From the NCBI RefSeq assembly GCF_026151205.1, contig NC_087077.1:10345983-10409982 (forward strand): 64,000 nt of DNA. Direction: 5' to 3'. Under the pieces are notes generated by a model, which had not been told where the DNA came from, made no database searches, and worked only from the letters and a program-made list of their open reading frames with translations. A program made the position numbers and the translations under genes. Position 1 is the stretch's first letter, and each line of letters begins with the position of its first letter. Shown piece by piece: positions 54,528-64,000 of the stretch. This DNA is from Bolinopsis microptera. Taxonomy: Eukaryota; Ctenophora; Tentaculata; Lobata; Bolinopsidae.

Positions 54528-54703
54528 AATTCCAAAACTTCCTTTGTACCATTCAACTCATCGAATACTGGGATAAGGGCATCCTATTCGTTTCCTTTAT
54601 CTGCGAATCTCGTTTAAACGAGATTCGCAGATAAAGGAAACGAATAGGATGCCCTTATCCCAGTATTCGATGAGTTGAATGGTACAAAGGAAGTTTTGGA
54701 ATT
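54528..54703. repeat. Perfect 176-bp palindrome, no spacer
   Basis: Two 88-bp arms, 54528-54615 and 54616-54703, are exact reverse complements with the centre at CGTTT|AAACG. I compared all 88 positions and found no mismatch. Pairing stops abruptly at both outer ends. It has no coding content. Confidence 0.97.
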
Positions 54704-57595
54704 TCTCAACCAGTGTATATCAAAACTATATTTTAAACTTGACAAAATTTCCCCGGCAACGGGGACAAAACACTGAAAATCGACCTAAAAATGATTCTCT
54801 GGTGTCACCAATTTCAGATCGCAAATGGAGTTGAAACCTCGCCATATTTAGCAGGGTTGTAAAAAAAGCATAGGAATAGGCTATAGAATTCTTAAAATTT
54901 TGATTAACTGACGATGTCAATAATTCATCGCAGATTTCCTAGAACAAAGCTTTCGACTAGCGGGTTTCTAGTAAAGATATAATACATGCGGGAAAAACTA
55001 TTTTCGAACTGTGAAAAACAAGCGAGAAGATCAATGAAGGAGTAAAATTTGTTTTCATCGGTACTGGTAGCTAAAGACACGTCACCACACACCAATAACG
55101 AAAAGAGCTATAATCAACTCTATTACCTAGAGTTTAAATTCCCAATTAGTCAGACTGAGCAGGTTGAGCTGTAGTAATACACAGTTCTGAGGCGTTAAAA
55201 CATTTTCATTACTATCTTTAATAACATCCTGAATCAGAAACTCGGTTAATATAAGTTCCTACAAAGTGTAACATTGGAAATGAAATGACACAACTAAAAA
55301 CGACACAACTACTAGCAGTTATCTAGGAAATCAGTAACAAAATATGAAATAGCAGACCATCTAATTGGTCTACGAGAACTCTAACCCAATTATTGGGTCA
55401 TTCTTTTATTGTTAGTTTGTTTATACTATAAAACAGACAGCGTATAAACTATCATCGAAGTTCGTTTCATCTTGTTTGTGACCTTGTTACTGACCTATTA
55501 CTGCTAAGGTATGTTAACTCTATTATTGCAGTTCTAGAAGTGTTAATCATTAATGCAATGCAAACATTTATATGTGCCATTAATTACGAGAGGGCCGCCA
55601 ACATTTTTGTCGAACTAATTTTTGGGAACTAAGAGTAAAATAATAAACTTTCTAATTGCGGTACGAGAGAGCATATTGATATAATTATAAACAAATTAAT
55701 ACTATCAAAATTCTTATTACTGGGCGGCGCTCGGCCTATCAAATTCAATTGTCATTCCAATATATATTCAATCTTTTTATGAAGTTGAACAGAGAAGCAT
55801 CGAGGTCCCCAAGTAAAATTCTTGGGGTGGTATGATTGAATTTCACAATCGTGATGTGGTAGTTGGTACCCTGATTATGACTTGTGAATTATACTTATAC
55901 TTATACCCATGTCTATACTGCAGTGCTACGCGTTTCCAAGAATTAAGCTTAATTACTTGATTCAATTTTTATTCAATTTCTCGTAAAATAATTCCTCCTG
56001 TCCTACCCCTAGATACCTCGCAATGTTCACATGCAATAGCAGGTAATTCAGGGGTGTAGGAATGATTTTCTGTGCGCCACAGTCAGAATTTCAAAGGTTT
56101 TATAATACAATAATACCTTCGCTTCTTCGGGCTGCGCCAGAGGCGGCTTGTGGGAGGTGGCTGGCAGTTTAGTTGGGTGTCCAATCGACGGACTGGGAAG
56201 GGGAGGGGGTGGGGGGACTTGGGGCCGGCCCAAGCAGAAGCTCCCTCCAAACTACCGATTGCATTACACACAGGGCCTTGTGTATGCAATGTGTCACACT
56301 TCACAGGCGACAGCAAACAAAAACAAAAACTTATAATATGGGTGAAACAAGACACCACACGTGTACGATCTCAGCCGCGCAGTATCATAACAGTCGATAG
56401 TTCAAATTGCAAGGTGTCCTGGACGAGAAAATCATATAGATAACCTGTATAGTAGTGGGATGCGCTTGATGTGCTTTGTACCGTTTACAATTAACTATGT
56501 GTTAAAACTGCGCGGCTTAGTCGTCCAAACGTAGGATTGGACGACAACACTGAACACAAAATTTCACAAAAATCATGCGTGCGCTTTCATTCGAACGTTT
56601 GAGTGAATAAAGAGCTTTATATTGCGATAAGATATTTCCGAACACTATAAATTACTAATCACTATTTCTATTTTTAACTTTAAGCACCAGCTACCATGGA
56701 TGGGCGTCCATGACGGACGCCTGGACGCCCTCAATAGCCGCCTCTGGCCGATACGCGTGATAATTCCCGACAGCTTGCTGGAGGGAATTTGCGGCCCGAA
56801 GAAGCGAAGATATTATTTGTTATAACTATATTGACGGTGGCTCCTGTAAGATGTGTAATGTGATACGTGCGCATGATACAATATAGTGTGTAATATTTAC
56901 TTATAGTGCGCCACTGTAATTTGTTTTGAAAAACTTTGAGGTGACTTGCAGTATGTGCTCATAATACCTTTGGTTCCTTGCGGAAAAATCTGCAATTTAT
57001 CAGCTCTCAGTGTTGACGAGTTTTATTGCATATAATTCCCGGAAATAGTTATAAATTTCAATAATATAAATATAATAGTAGTAGTACTAGTACCGTACAG
57101 TTTGCCGAAGGCAAACATTTTTGAGCATTTTGCTCGTGCAAAACGCCTGGAAGTAATTTGGCAATAGAGACATTTTTGAACTATGCTTACACTGTACACC
57201 ATAAAAATATTCTCTTAAAAAAATATAACTCTACTTATATAGTATATGATGTTTGCAAGATAAAACGTTTAAGAAAGTTTTATCTGTAATTTACGTACAA
57301 CGTTGAACTTAAAATGTAATGGAATTCAAGGTTGTTAAATACGTCAAATTTTCGTGAAAGAATACATACGTCCACGAATACGCCATAATACGCCGTAATA
57401 CGTTGTAGGTTTACAACCTACCAGGACGCGCGCCGAGTTGGACTCGTCGACGGTCCCAATATATGGAACAGATATTTTACGAGTATGACCCGTTAACGTA
57501 ATACGCTGATTTGTCAAAATTAAACATTACAGCTGCGCGCCACCCTCATCATTGATCATGCATTAAAGGAGTGCAGTTATACATGATAACTTAAA
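54704..57595. other. Gene-poor region
   Basis: No supported gene. It contains TTAC MITE copy 4 (55717-55816). Near 56111-56147 and 56738-56815 there are inverted segments (CTTCGCTTCTTCGGGCTGCG and CGGCCCGAAGAAGCGAAGAT) that may be ends of an unidentified element of about 700 bp. Confidence 0.45.
55717..55816 (-). mobile_element. TTAC..GTAA MITE, copy 4 (diverged)
   Basis: A 100-bp copy from TTACTGGGCGGCGCTCGGCC to GAGGTCCCCAAGTAA. It is flanked by AATTCTTA and AATTCTTG (7 of 8 match). The interior has a short insertion relative to the other copies. Confidence 0.72.
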
Positions 57596-58109
57596 TTTTA
57601 CCAAAACCCATAATCATGGGTAGAGTGGACCGCTGTCAGTGTCTCTCTTTCCCAAACAAAAGGAAATGATATTAATTTGATTGACCGTTCTCAAATGCAA
57701 AATGATAGCGAGAATGAAATCGGTCGCTCGCTTTTCCCATTCATTCACGGCTTACGAATTGTATAATTAAGTTTCGATTGATTACATCAATCAGATGCTG
57801 TAAAAATCTCTTTGGGTTGCGTTCGGGTCGATACCTAGTATTTCGGGGTAAGGGACAAGGGTGGTAGTTATTACTTATTGAACAAGCTGAAGTTTATTGA
57901 ATCTTCATTGCCGAGTACAGCTGCCTTTGGATAGTTCTTCTTAATCTATTACAATTGTAAATGAATGGGAAAAGCGAGCGACCGATTTCATTCTCGGTAT
58001 CATTTTGCATTTGAGAACGGTCAATCAAATTAATATCATTTCCTTTTGTTTGGAAAAGAGAGACACTGACAGCGGTCCACTCTACCCATGATTATGGGTT
58101 TTCGTAAAA
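57596..58109. mobile_element. Long-TIR element M, copy M1
   Basis: 514 bp with ~150-bp inverted arms. The left arm starts TTTTACCAAAACCCATAATC and the right arm ends with its complement. Each arm contains ACCCATAATCATGGGT, itself a small hairpin. The ~200-bp centre is unique to the family and non-coding. Ends in A/T-rich DNA suggest TA-type insertion. Confidence 0.9.
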
Positions 58110-59145
58110 TATCATCTCTTTTTGATTATAATGTCAGGGTACTTTATAAAGTCGAAATATAAACTGATATCTTCATTAATAAGGAGGAAGTTTCAACGAT
58201 TTCGAAATTTTTCCTTTAAAAACATTTCCTTGTGTTTAGGGAAGCATATCGGTCAATCACTGACTGAATATGCCACTTAATACTCATTCAAGTTGGCATT
58301 AAATTCATATATAATGACATTAAACTGTCGTGGCAAAGCAGAATTTGTTGGAAATCACGAATGAGCAAAATTCTCACCTTTCGCACGTGCAAACTTTGAG
58401 CGGACGTTGCGTGCGCATCCAATATTGAATCGCCGTAAATTTTTGCATATAATTGTTTTATATATAGCTTGATAAGCATGCAAAGTTTCAAAGTATTTCA
58501 AGAAGAACTGTAATAGTGTAATCACAACGGCACTCTAAAGTTGACAGAAAATGACGAAAACAGCAATTTTCAGTGATGTTAGCGATTTTCTATCAATTTG
58601 GGCGTGTCCCCACGTGTGCAACTTTTCGATTTTCAACTTTAAAACTAGCCTAATGCACAATTTATACCTATAGGAAGCAGAACTGAGCTCCACAACCCAA
58701 GGCATGGCCCAACACCAGAGAATACTAAATCGCAAAATTGACGTTTTTATAAAATAATTTTTCAAAAAAGCACAAACTTCAATGACGAATATCTTTATGA
58801 AGGAGCAAGCTAGAAAAACTTTCCGGTAGATTTTCAGAATGCTTGAACAATTATCTAAGATGCAAATTTCCTCAGATTTTGAATAAAATTACTCCTTAAT
58901 GGTTTAAAATTAATTTTAAAAGTTAATACTTTGTCAAAAATCAAGTTTTAAAAACGGTTAACTTGATGACGTCATCAAGGGGTGTTTATGACGTCAAATA
59001 ATTTTTTTACACAATGTAAACTAAAGTAGAAACAATTATTTGCAAGACCTGTGGTCGGAAATGGCTGTATCTTTTATACTTTTGAATCTATGGACACTTA
59101 AATACAGGCTACAATTGACTGGCGCAAAGCGTCTATCCCTGAATC
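58110..59145. repeat. Repeat unit S, copy S1
   Basis: A ~1.03-kb unit running from ATCATCTCTTTTTGATTATA to GCGTCTATCCCTGAAT, directly after M1. It includes the palindromic TTGATGACGTCATCAA. Short minus-strand frames (58288-58491, 58535-58765) recur in the other copies but show no known domain, and their conservation may only reflect the DNA repeat. Confidence 0.88.
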
Positions 59146-59586
59146 ACAATGCTGGCAAGCATTATCCGTCGCCCTTATATTCACAATACTATTTACCCCC
59201 TATACTATTATATCCCCTTTATTGTTTTCCAGGCATTAAGACTTTTTCGAAAGTAGTTCAGCAGGTACATTTAAGTTCAAAACATTCTAATTCAATGTTA
59301 AAGATGACAGGAATAAGAAATAGTTATATGGAGGTTTTTAAGAAATTTGCGCAAAATACGCGCCAGCATGTTATACGAAATTAGGTAAAAAACCCAAAAT
59401 CGCCATATTCAGGTGCCTTCAAAACCATGTTAAAATTGAGTTAGAGATCTGAAACTTTGCAGGGCGTCTAGACCTTGTCCAAGTCGACAGTAAAAAAAAT
59501 TTCATGTTTCAGGAGTATCGGGAAGTGGGTTTTCTGGAACCCCTGTTTTACAACAGATTGTCGTGAAGATATATATAATAATAATA
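59146..59586. repeat. Dispersed repeat X, copy 2, at the centre of an inverted S pair
   Basis: It lies between S1 and the inverted S copy and matches 53888-54250. The short frame at 59040-59384 crosses the S/X border and is not convincing. Confidence 0.8.
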
Positions 59587-60596
59587 TGTATAGACGCTTT
59601 TTGCAGTCAATTGTAGCCTACATTTAAGTGTCCGTAGATTCAAAAGTATAAAAGATACAGTCATTTTGAACCACAGGTTTTAAAGATAATCGTTTATACT
59701 TTACTTTACTTTATATCAAAAAATAATTTATCATCATCATCATCACTTGATGACGTCATCAATTTAAGTGTTTTTAAAACTTGATTTTTGACAAAACAAC
59801 AACTTTTCAAATCGATTTTACACCATTAAAGAGTAATTTTATTCAAAATCTGAGGACATTTTCACCTTAGATAATTGTTCAAGCATTCTAAAAATCTACC
59901 GGAAAAGTTCCCTACCTTACTCCTTCATAAAGATATTTGCTATTGAAGTTAGTGCTTTTTTGAAGAATGATTTTATAAAAACACAAAAGTTGTGAATTAG
60001 TATTCTCTGGTGTTGGGCTATCCCTTGGGTTGTGGAGCTCAATTTTGCTTCTTAAAGGTGTAAATTGTGTTATATGCTAGTTTTAAAGTTAAAAATCGAA
60101 AAGTTGCACACGTGGGGACACGCCCAAATTGATTTAAAATAGCTAAAATCACTAAAAATTTTGATTTTCACGATTTTTATCAACTTTGGAGTCCCGTTGT
60201 GATCTAAGTTCTTTTTGAAATCTTCTGAAACTTTGCATGCTTATCAAACTATATATTAAATACCACTATGCAAAAATTTATGGTGATTCAATATTGTATG
60301 CGCACGCAACGTCCGCTCAAAGTTTGCACGTGCGAAAGGTGAGAATTTTGCTCATTCGTGATTTCGAATATATTCTGCTTTCCACGATATTTAAATGGCA
60401 TTATCTATGAATTTAATGCCAACTTGAATGAGTAAAAAGTGCCATATTCAGTCGGTTATCGACAGATATACCTAACTAAACACAAGGAAACGTTTTCAAA
60501 GGCAGAATTTCGAAATCGTCGAAATTACCTCCTTGTTAATGAAGTTTCGACTAGCTGTGTAAATTATCCTGACATTATAATCAAAAAGAGATGATA
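59587..60596. repeat. Repeat unit S, inverted copy
   Basis: Reverse complement of S1, diverged by small substitutions and indels, ending TATAATCAAAAAGAGATGAT next to M2. S1-X-S(inv) forms a ~2.5-kb inverted repeat with M elements at both outer ends. Confidence 0.87.
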
Positions 60597-60924
60597 TTTG
60601 ACCAAAACCCATAATCATGGGTAGAGTGTACCGCTGCCAGTGTCTCTCTTTTCCAAACAAAAGGAAATGATATTAATTTGAGGAACAGTCCGCTAATGCA
60701 AATTGATACCGAGAATGAAATCGGTCGCTCGCTTTTTCCATTCGATCACGGCTCACGAATTGTAATAAAGCTTATTGAATTGAAAAAGCGAGCGACCGAT
60801 TTCATTCTCGGTATCAATTTGTATTAGCGGACTGTTCCTCAAATTAATATCATTTCCTTTTGTTTGGAAAAGAGAGACACTGGCAGCGGTACACTCTACC
60901 CATGGTTATGGGTTTTGGTCAAAT
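60597..60924. mobile_element. Long-TIR element M, copy M2 (short form)
   Basis: 328 bp: both ~150-bp arms are present, but most of the central ~200 bp is missing, leaving an almost continuous palindrome. Confidence 0.9.
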
Positions 60925-60937
60925 ATATATATATATA

Positions 60938-61445
60938 TTTTACCAAAACCCATAATCATGGGTAGAGTGGACCGCTGCCAGTGTCTCTCTTTCCCAAACA
61001 AAAGGAAATGATATTAATTTGATTGACCGTTCTCAAATGCAAAATGATACCGAGAATGAAATCGGTCGCTCGCTTTTCCCATTCATTCACGGCTTACGAA
61101 TTGTAATAAGTTTCGAGTGATTACATCAATCAGATGCTGTAAAAATCTCTTTGGGTTGCGTTCGGGTCGATACCTATGTAGTATTTCGGGGTAAGGGTGG
61201 TAGTTATTACTTATTGAATTAGCTGAAGTTTATTGGATCTTTTTTGCCGAGTACAGCTGCCTTTGGGTAGTTCTTCTTAATCTATTACAATTGTAAATGA
61301 ATGGGAAAAGCGAGCGACCGATTTCATTCTCGGTATCATTTTGCATTTGAGAACGGTCAATCAAATTAATATCATTTCCTTTTGTTTGGGAAAGAGAGAC
61401 ACTGGCAGCGGTCCACTCTACCCATGATTATGGGTTTTGGTAAAA
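60938..61445. mobile_element. Long-TIR element M, copy M3
   Basis: 508 bp, near-identical to M1 and M4. Separated from M2 by a short TATATA run. Confidence 0.92.
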
Positions 61446-62490
61446 TATCATCTCTTTTTGATTATAATGTCAGGGTACTTTATAAAGTCGAAATATAAAC
61501 TGATATCTTCATCAGTTTATATTATAGTTTCAACGATTTCGAAATTTTTCCTTTAAAAACATTTTCTTGTGTTAAGGTAAGCATATCGGTCGATCACTGA
61601 CTGAATATGCCACTTAATACTTATTCAAGTTGGCATTAAATTCATATATAATGACATTAAACTGTCGTGGCAAAGCAGAATTTGTTGGAAATCACGAATG
61701 AGCAAAATTCTCACCTTTCGCACATGCAAACTTTGAGCGGACGTTGCGTGCGCATCCAACATTGAAATGCCGTAAATTTTTGCATGTAATTGTTTTATAT
61801 ATAGTTTGATAAGCATGCAAAGTTTCAAAGTATTTCAAGAAGAACTGTAATCACAACGGCACTTTAAAGTTGACAGAAAATGACGAAAACAGCAATTTTC
61901 AGTGATGTTAGCGATTTTCTATCAATTTGGGCGTGTCCCCACGTGTGCAACTTTTCGATTTTCAACTTTAAAACTAGCCTAATGCACAATTTATACCTAT
62001 AGAAAGCAGAGCTGAGCTCCACAACCCAAGGCATGGCCCAACACCAGAGAATACTAAATCGCAAAATTGACGTTTTTATAAAATAATTCTTTAAAAATGC
62101 ACAAACTTCAATGACGAATATCTTTATGAAGGAACAAGCTAGAAAAACGTTCCGGTAGATTTTCAGAATGCTTGAACAATTATCTAAGATGCAAATTTCC
62201 TCAGATTTTGAATACAATTACTTTTTAATGGTGTAAAATCATTTTTAAAAGTTATTACTTTGTCAAAAATCAAGTTTTAAAAACGGTTAACTTGATGACG
62301 TCATCAAGGGGTGTTCATGACGTCAAATAATTTGTTTATACAATGTAAACTAAAGTGTAAACAATTATTTTCAAGACCTGTGGTCGGAAATGGCTGTATC
62401 TTTTATACTTTTGAATCTATGGACAATTAAATACAGGCTACAATTGACTGGCAAAGCGTCTATCCCTGAATATATATATATGTATATATA
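61446..62490. repeat. Repeat unit S, copy S2
   Basis: Same orientation and junction as S1, ending in a TATATA run before M4. The minus-strand frames at 61625-61828 and 61864-62217 are counterparts of those in S1. Confidence 0.9.
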
Positions 62491-63000
62491 TTTTACCAAA
62501 ACCCATTATCATGGGTAGAGTGGACCGCTGTCAGTGTCTCTCTTTCCCAAACAAAAGGAATTGATATTACTTTGATTGACCGTTCTCAAATGTAAAATGA
62601 TACCGAGAATGAAATCGGTCGCTCGCTTTTCCCATTCATTCACGGCTTACGAATTGTAATAAGTTTCGATTGATTACATCAATCAGATGCTGTAAAAATC
62701 TCTTTGGGTTGCGTTCGGGTCGATACCTAGTATTTCGGGGTAAGGGTAGTAGTTATTAGTATTACTTATTGAATTAGCTGAAGTTTATTGAATCTTCATT
62801 GCCGAGTACAGCTGCCTTTGGGTAGTTCTTCTTAATCTATTACAATTGTAAATGAATGGGAAAAGCGAGCGACCGATTTCATTCTCGGTATCATTTTACA
62901 TTTGAGAACGGTCAATCAAAGTAATATCAATTCCTTTTGTTTGGGAAAGAGAGACACTGACAGCGGTCCACTCTACCCATGATAATGGGTTTTGGTAAAA
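62491..63000. mobile_element. Long-TIR element M, copy M4
   Basis: 510 bp, near-identical to M3. The M3-to-M4 spacing is 1,553 bp, the period of the tandem array. Confidence 0.92.
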
Positions 63001-64000
63001 TATCATCTCTTTTTGATTATAATGTCAGGGTACTTTATAAAGTCGAAATATAAACTGATATCTTCATTAATAAGGAGGAAGTTTCAACGATTTCGAAATT
63101 TTTCCTTTAAAAACATTTCCTTGTGTTTAGGTAAGCATATCGGTCGATCACTGACTGAATATGCCACTTAATACTCATTCAAGTTGGCATTAACTTCATA
63201 TATAATGACATTAAACTGTCGTGGCAAAGCAGAATTTGTTGGAAATCACGAATGAGCAAAATTCTCACCTTTCGCACGTGCAAACTTTGAGCGGACGTTG
63301 CGTGCGCATCCAATATTGAATCGCCGTAAATTTGTGCATGTAATTGTTTTATATATAGCTTGATAAGCATGCAAAGTTTCAAAGTATTTCAAGAAGAGCT
63401 GTAATCACAACGGCACTCTAAAGTTGACAGAAAATGACGAAAACAGCAATTTTCAGTGATTTTTAGCGATTTTCTATCAATTTGGGCGTGTCCCAACGTG
63501 TGCAACTTTTCGATTTTCAACTTTAAAACTAGCCTAATGCACAATTTATACCTATAGGAAGCAGAACTGAGCTCCACAACCCAAGGCATGGCCCAACACC
63601 AGAGAATACTAAATCGCAAATTTGACGTTTTTATAAAATAATTCTTCAAAAAGCACAAACTTCAATGACGAATATCTTTATGAAGGAGCAAGCTAGAAAA
63701 AACTTTCCGGTAGATTTTCAGAATGCTTGAACAATTATCTAAGATGAAATTTTCCTCAGATTTTGAATAAAATTACTCCTTAATGGTTTAAAATTAATTT
63801 TAAAAGTTATTACTTTGTCAAAAATCAAGTTTTAAAAATGGTTAACTTGATGACGTCATCAAGGGGTGTTTATGACGGCATATAATTTTTTTATACAATG
63901 TAAACTAAAGTATAAACAATTATTTGCAAAACCTGTGGTCGGAAATGGCTGTATCTTTTATACTTTTGAATTTATGGACAATTAAATACAGGCTACAATT
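63001..64000. repeat. Repeat unit S, copy S3, cut by the window edge
   Basis: Matches S1 and S2 up to the last base of the window (ATACAGGCTACAATT), so the array probably continues. Confidence 0.9.

Noticed and set aside
56048-56443. Pro/Gly-rich overlapping open frames on both strands
   Set aside because: They come from a short G-rich stretch, show no domain or splice context, and look like chance.
59040-59384. 114-codon open frame across the S/X repeat border
   Set aside because: It spans a junction of two repeats, and no counterpart is seen in the other copies.

Overview
This window looks like AT-rich nuclear DNA from an animal, probably an invertebrate. The evidence is spliced genes with GT..AG introns, an extracellular EGF protein with a signal peptide and a GPI-type tail, runs of the metazoan telomere repeat CCCTAA, and a dense load of LINEs, hAT-type, Helitron-type and fold-back elements. 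I cannot name the phylum.

Layout. (1) 3-12410 (+): the 3' end of a giant intron-free coding stretch. It is open from the left edge, has 4,135 visible codons, and encodes an acidic, serine-rich, mostly disordered protein of no family I recognise, with several internal repeat families. (2) 13670-16675 (-): a complete four-exon thioredoxin gene, convergent with gene 1. It has a WCKPC active site, and a 45-bp tandem repeat runs from its first exon into the first intron. (3) 17158-17787 (+): a 5'-truncated LINE tail with a perfect 14-bp target duplication. (4) 17.8-33.3 kb: no gene recognised. It holds a 686-bp transposon copy, a hAT-type MITE, two Helitron-like 3' ends, and clusters of GATA and E-box motifs. 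(5) 33323-41162 (-): a complete ten-exon gene that I assembled by splicing. It encodes 450 residues: signal peptide, sushi-like domain, seven EGF domains and a GPI-type tail. Three EGF exons and their introns are recent tandem duplicates. Introns hold a 579-bp (GTGA)n run and a 1.16-kb 15-bp minisatellite. (6) 42941-51146 (-): a second copy of the 686-bp transposon, split by a 7.7-kb non-LTR retrotransposon with two long open frames. An 80-bp MITE sits in the second frame. (7) 51.2-57.6 kb: no gene recognised. It includes fold-back repeats and a perfect 176-bp palindrome with no spacer. (8) 57.6-64 kb: an array of a ~510-bp long-TIR element alternating with a ~1.03-kb unit, in tandem and inverted order, running off the right edge.

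The three cellular genes show no obvious shared pathway. The strongest signals are the giant repeat protein, the splice-donor-carrying repeat in the thioredoxin gene, the reciprocal empty sites that date the nested transposons, a small TTAC..GTAA MITE family (four copies), and the perfect palindrome.
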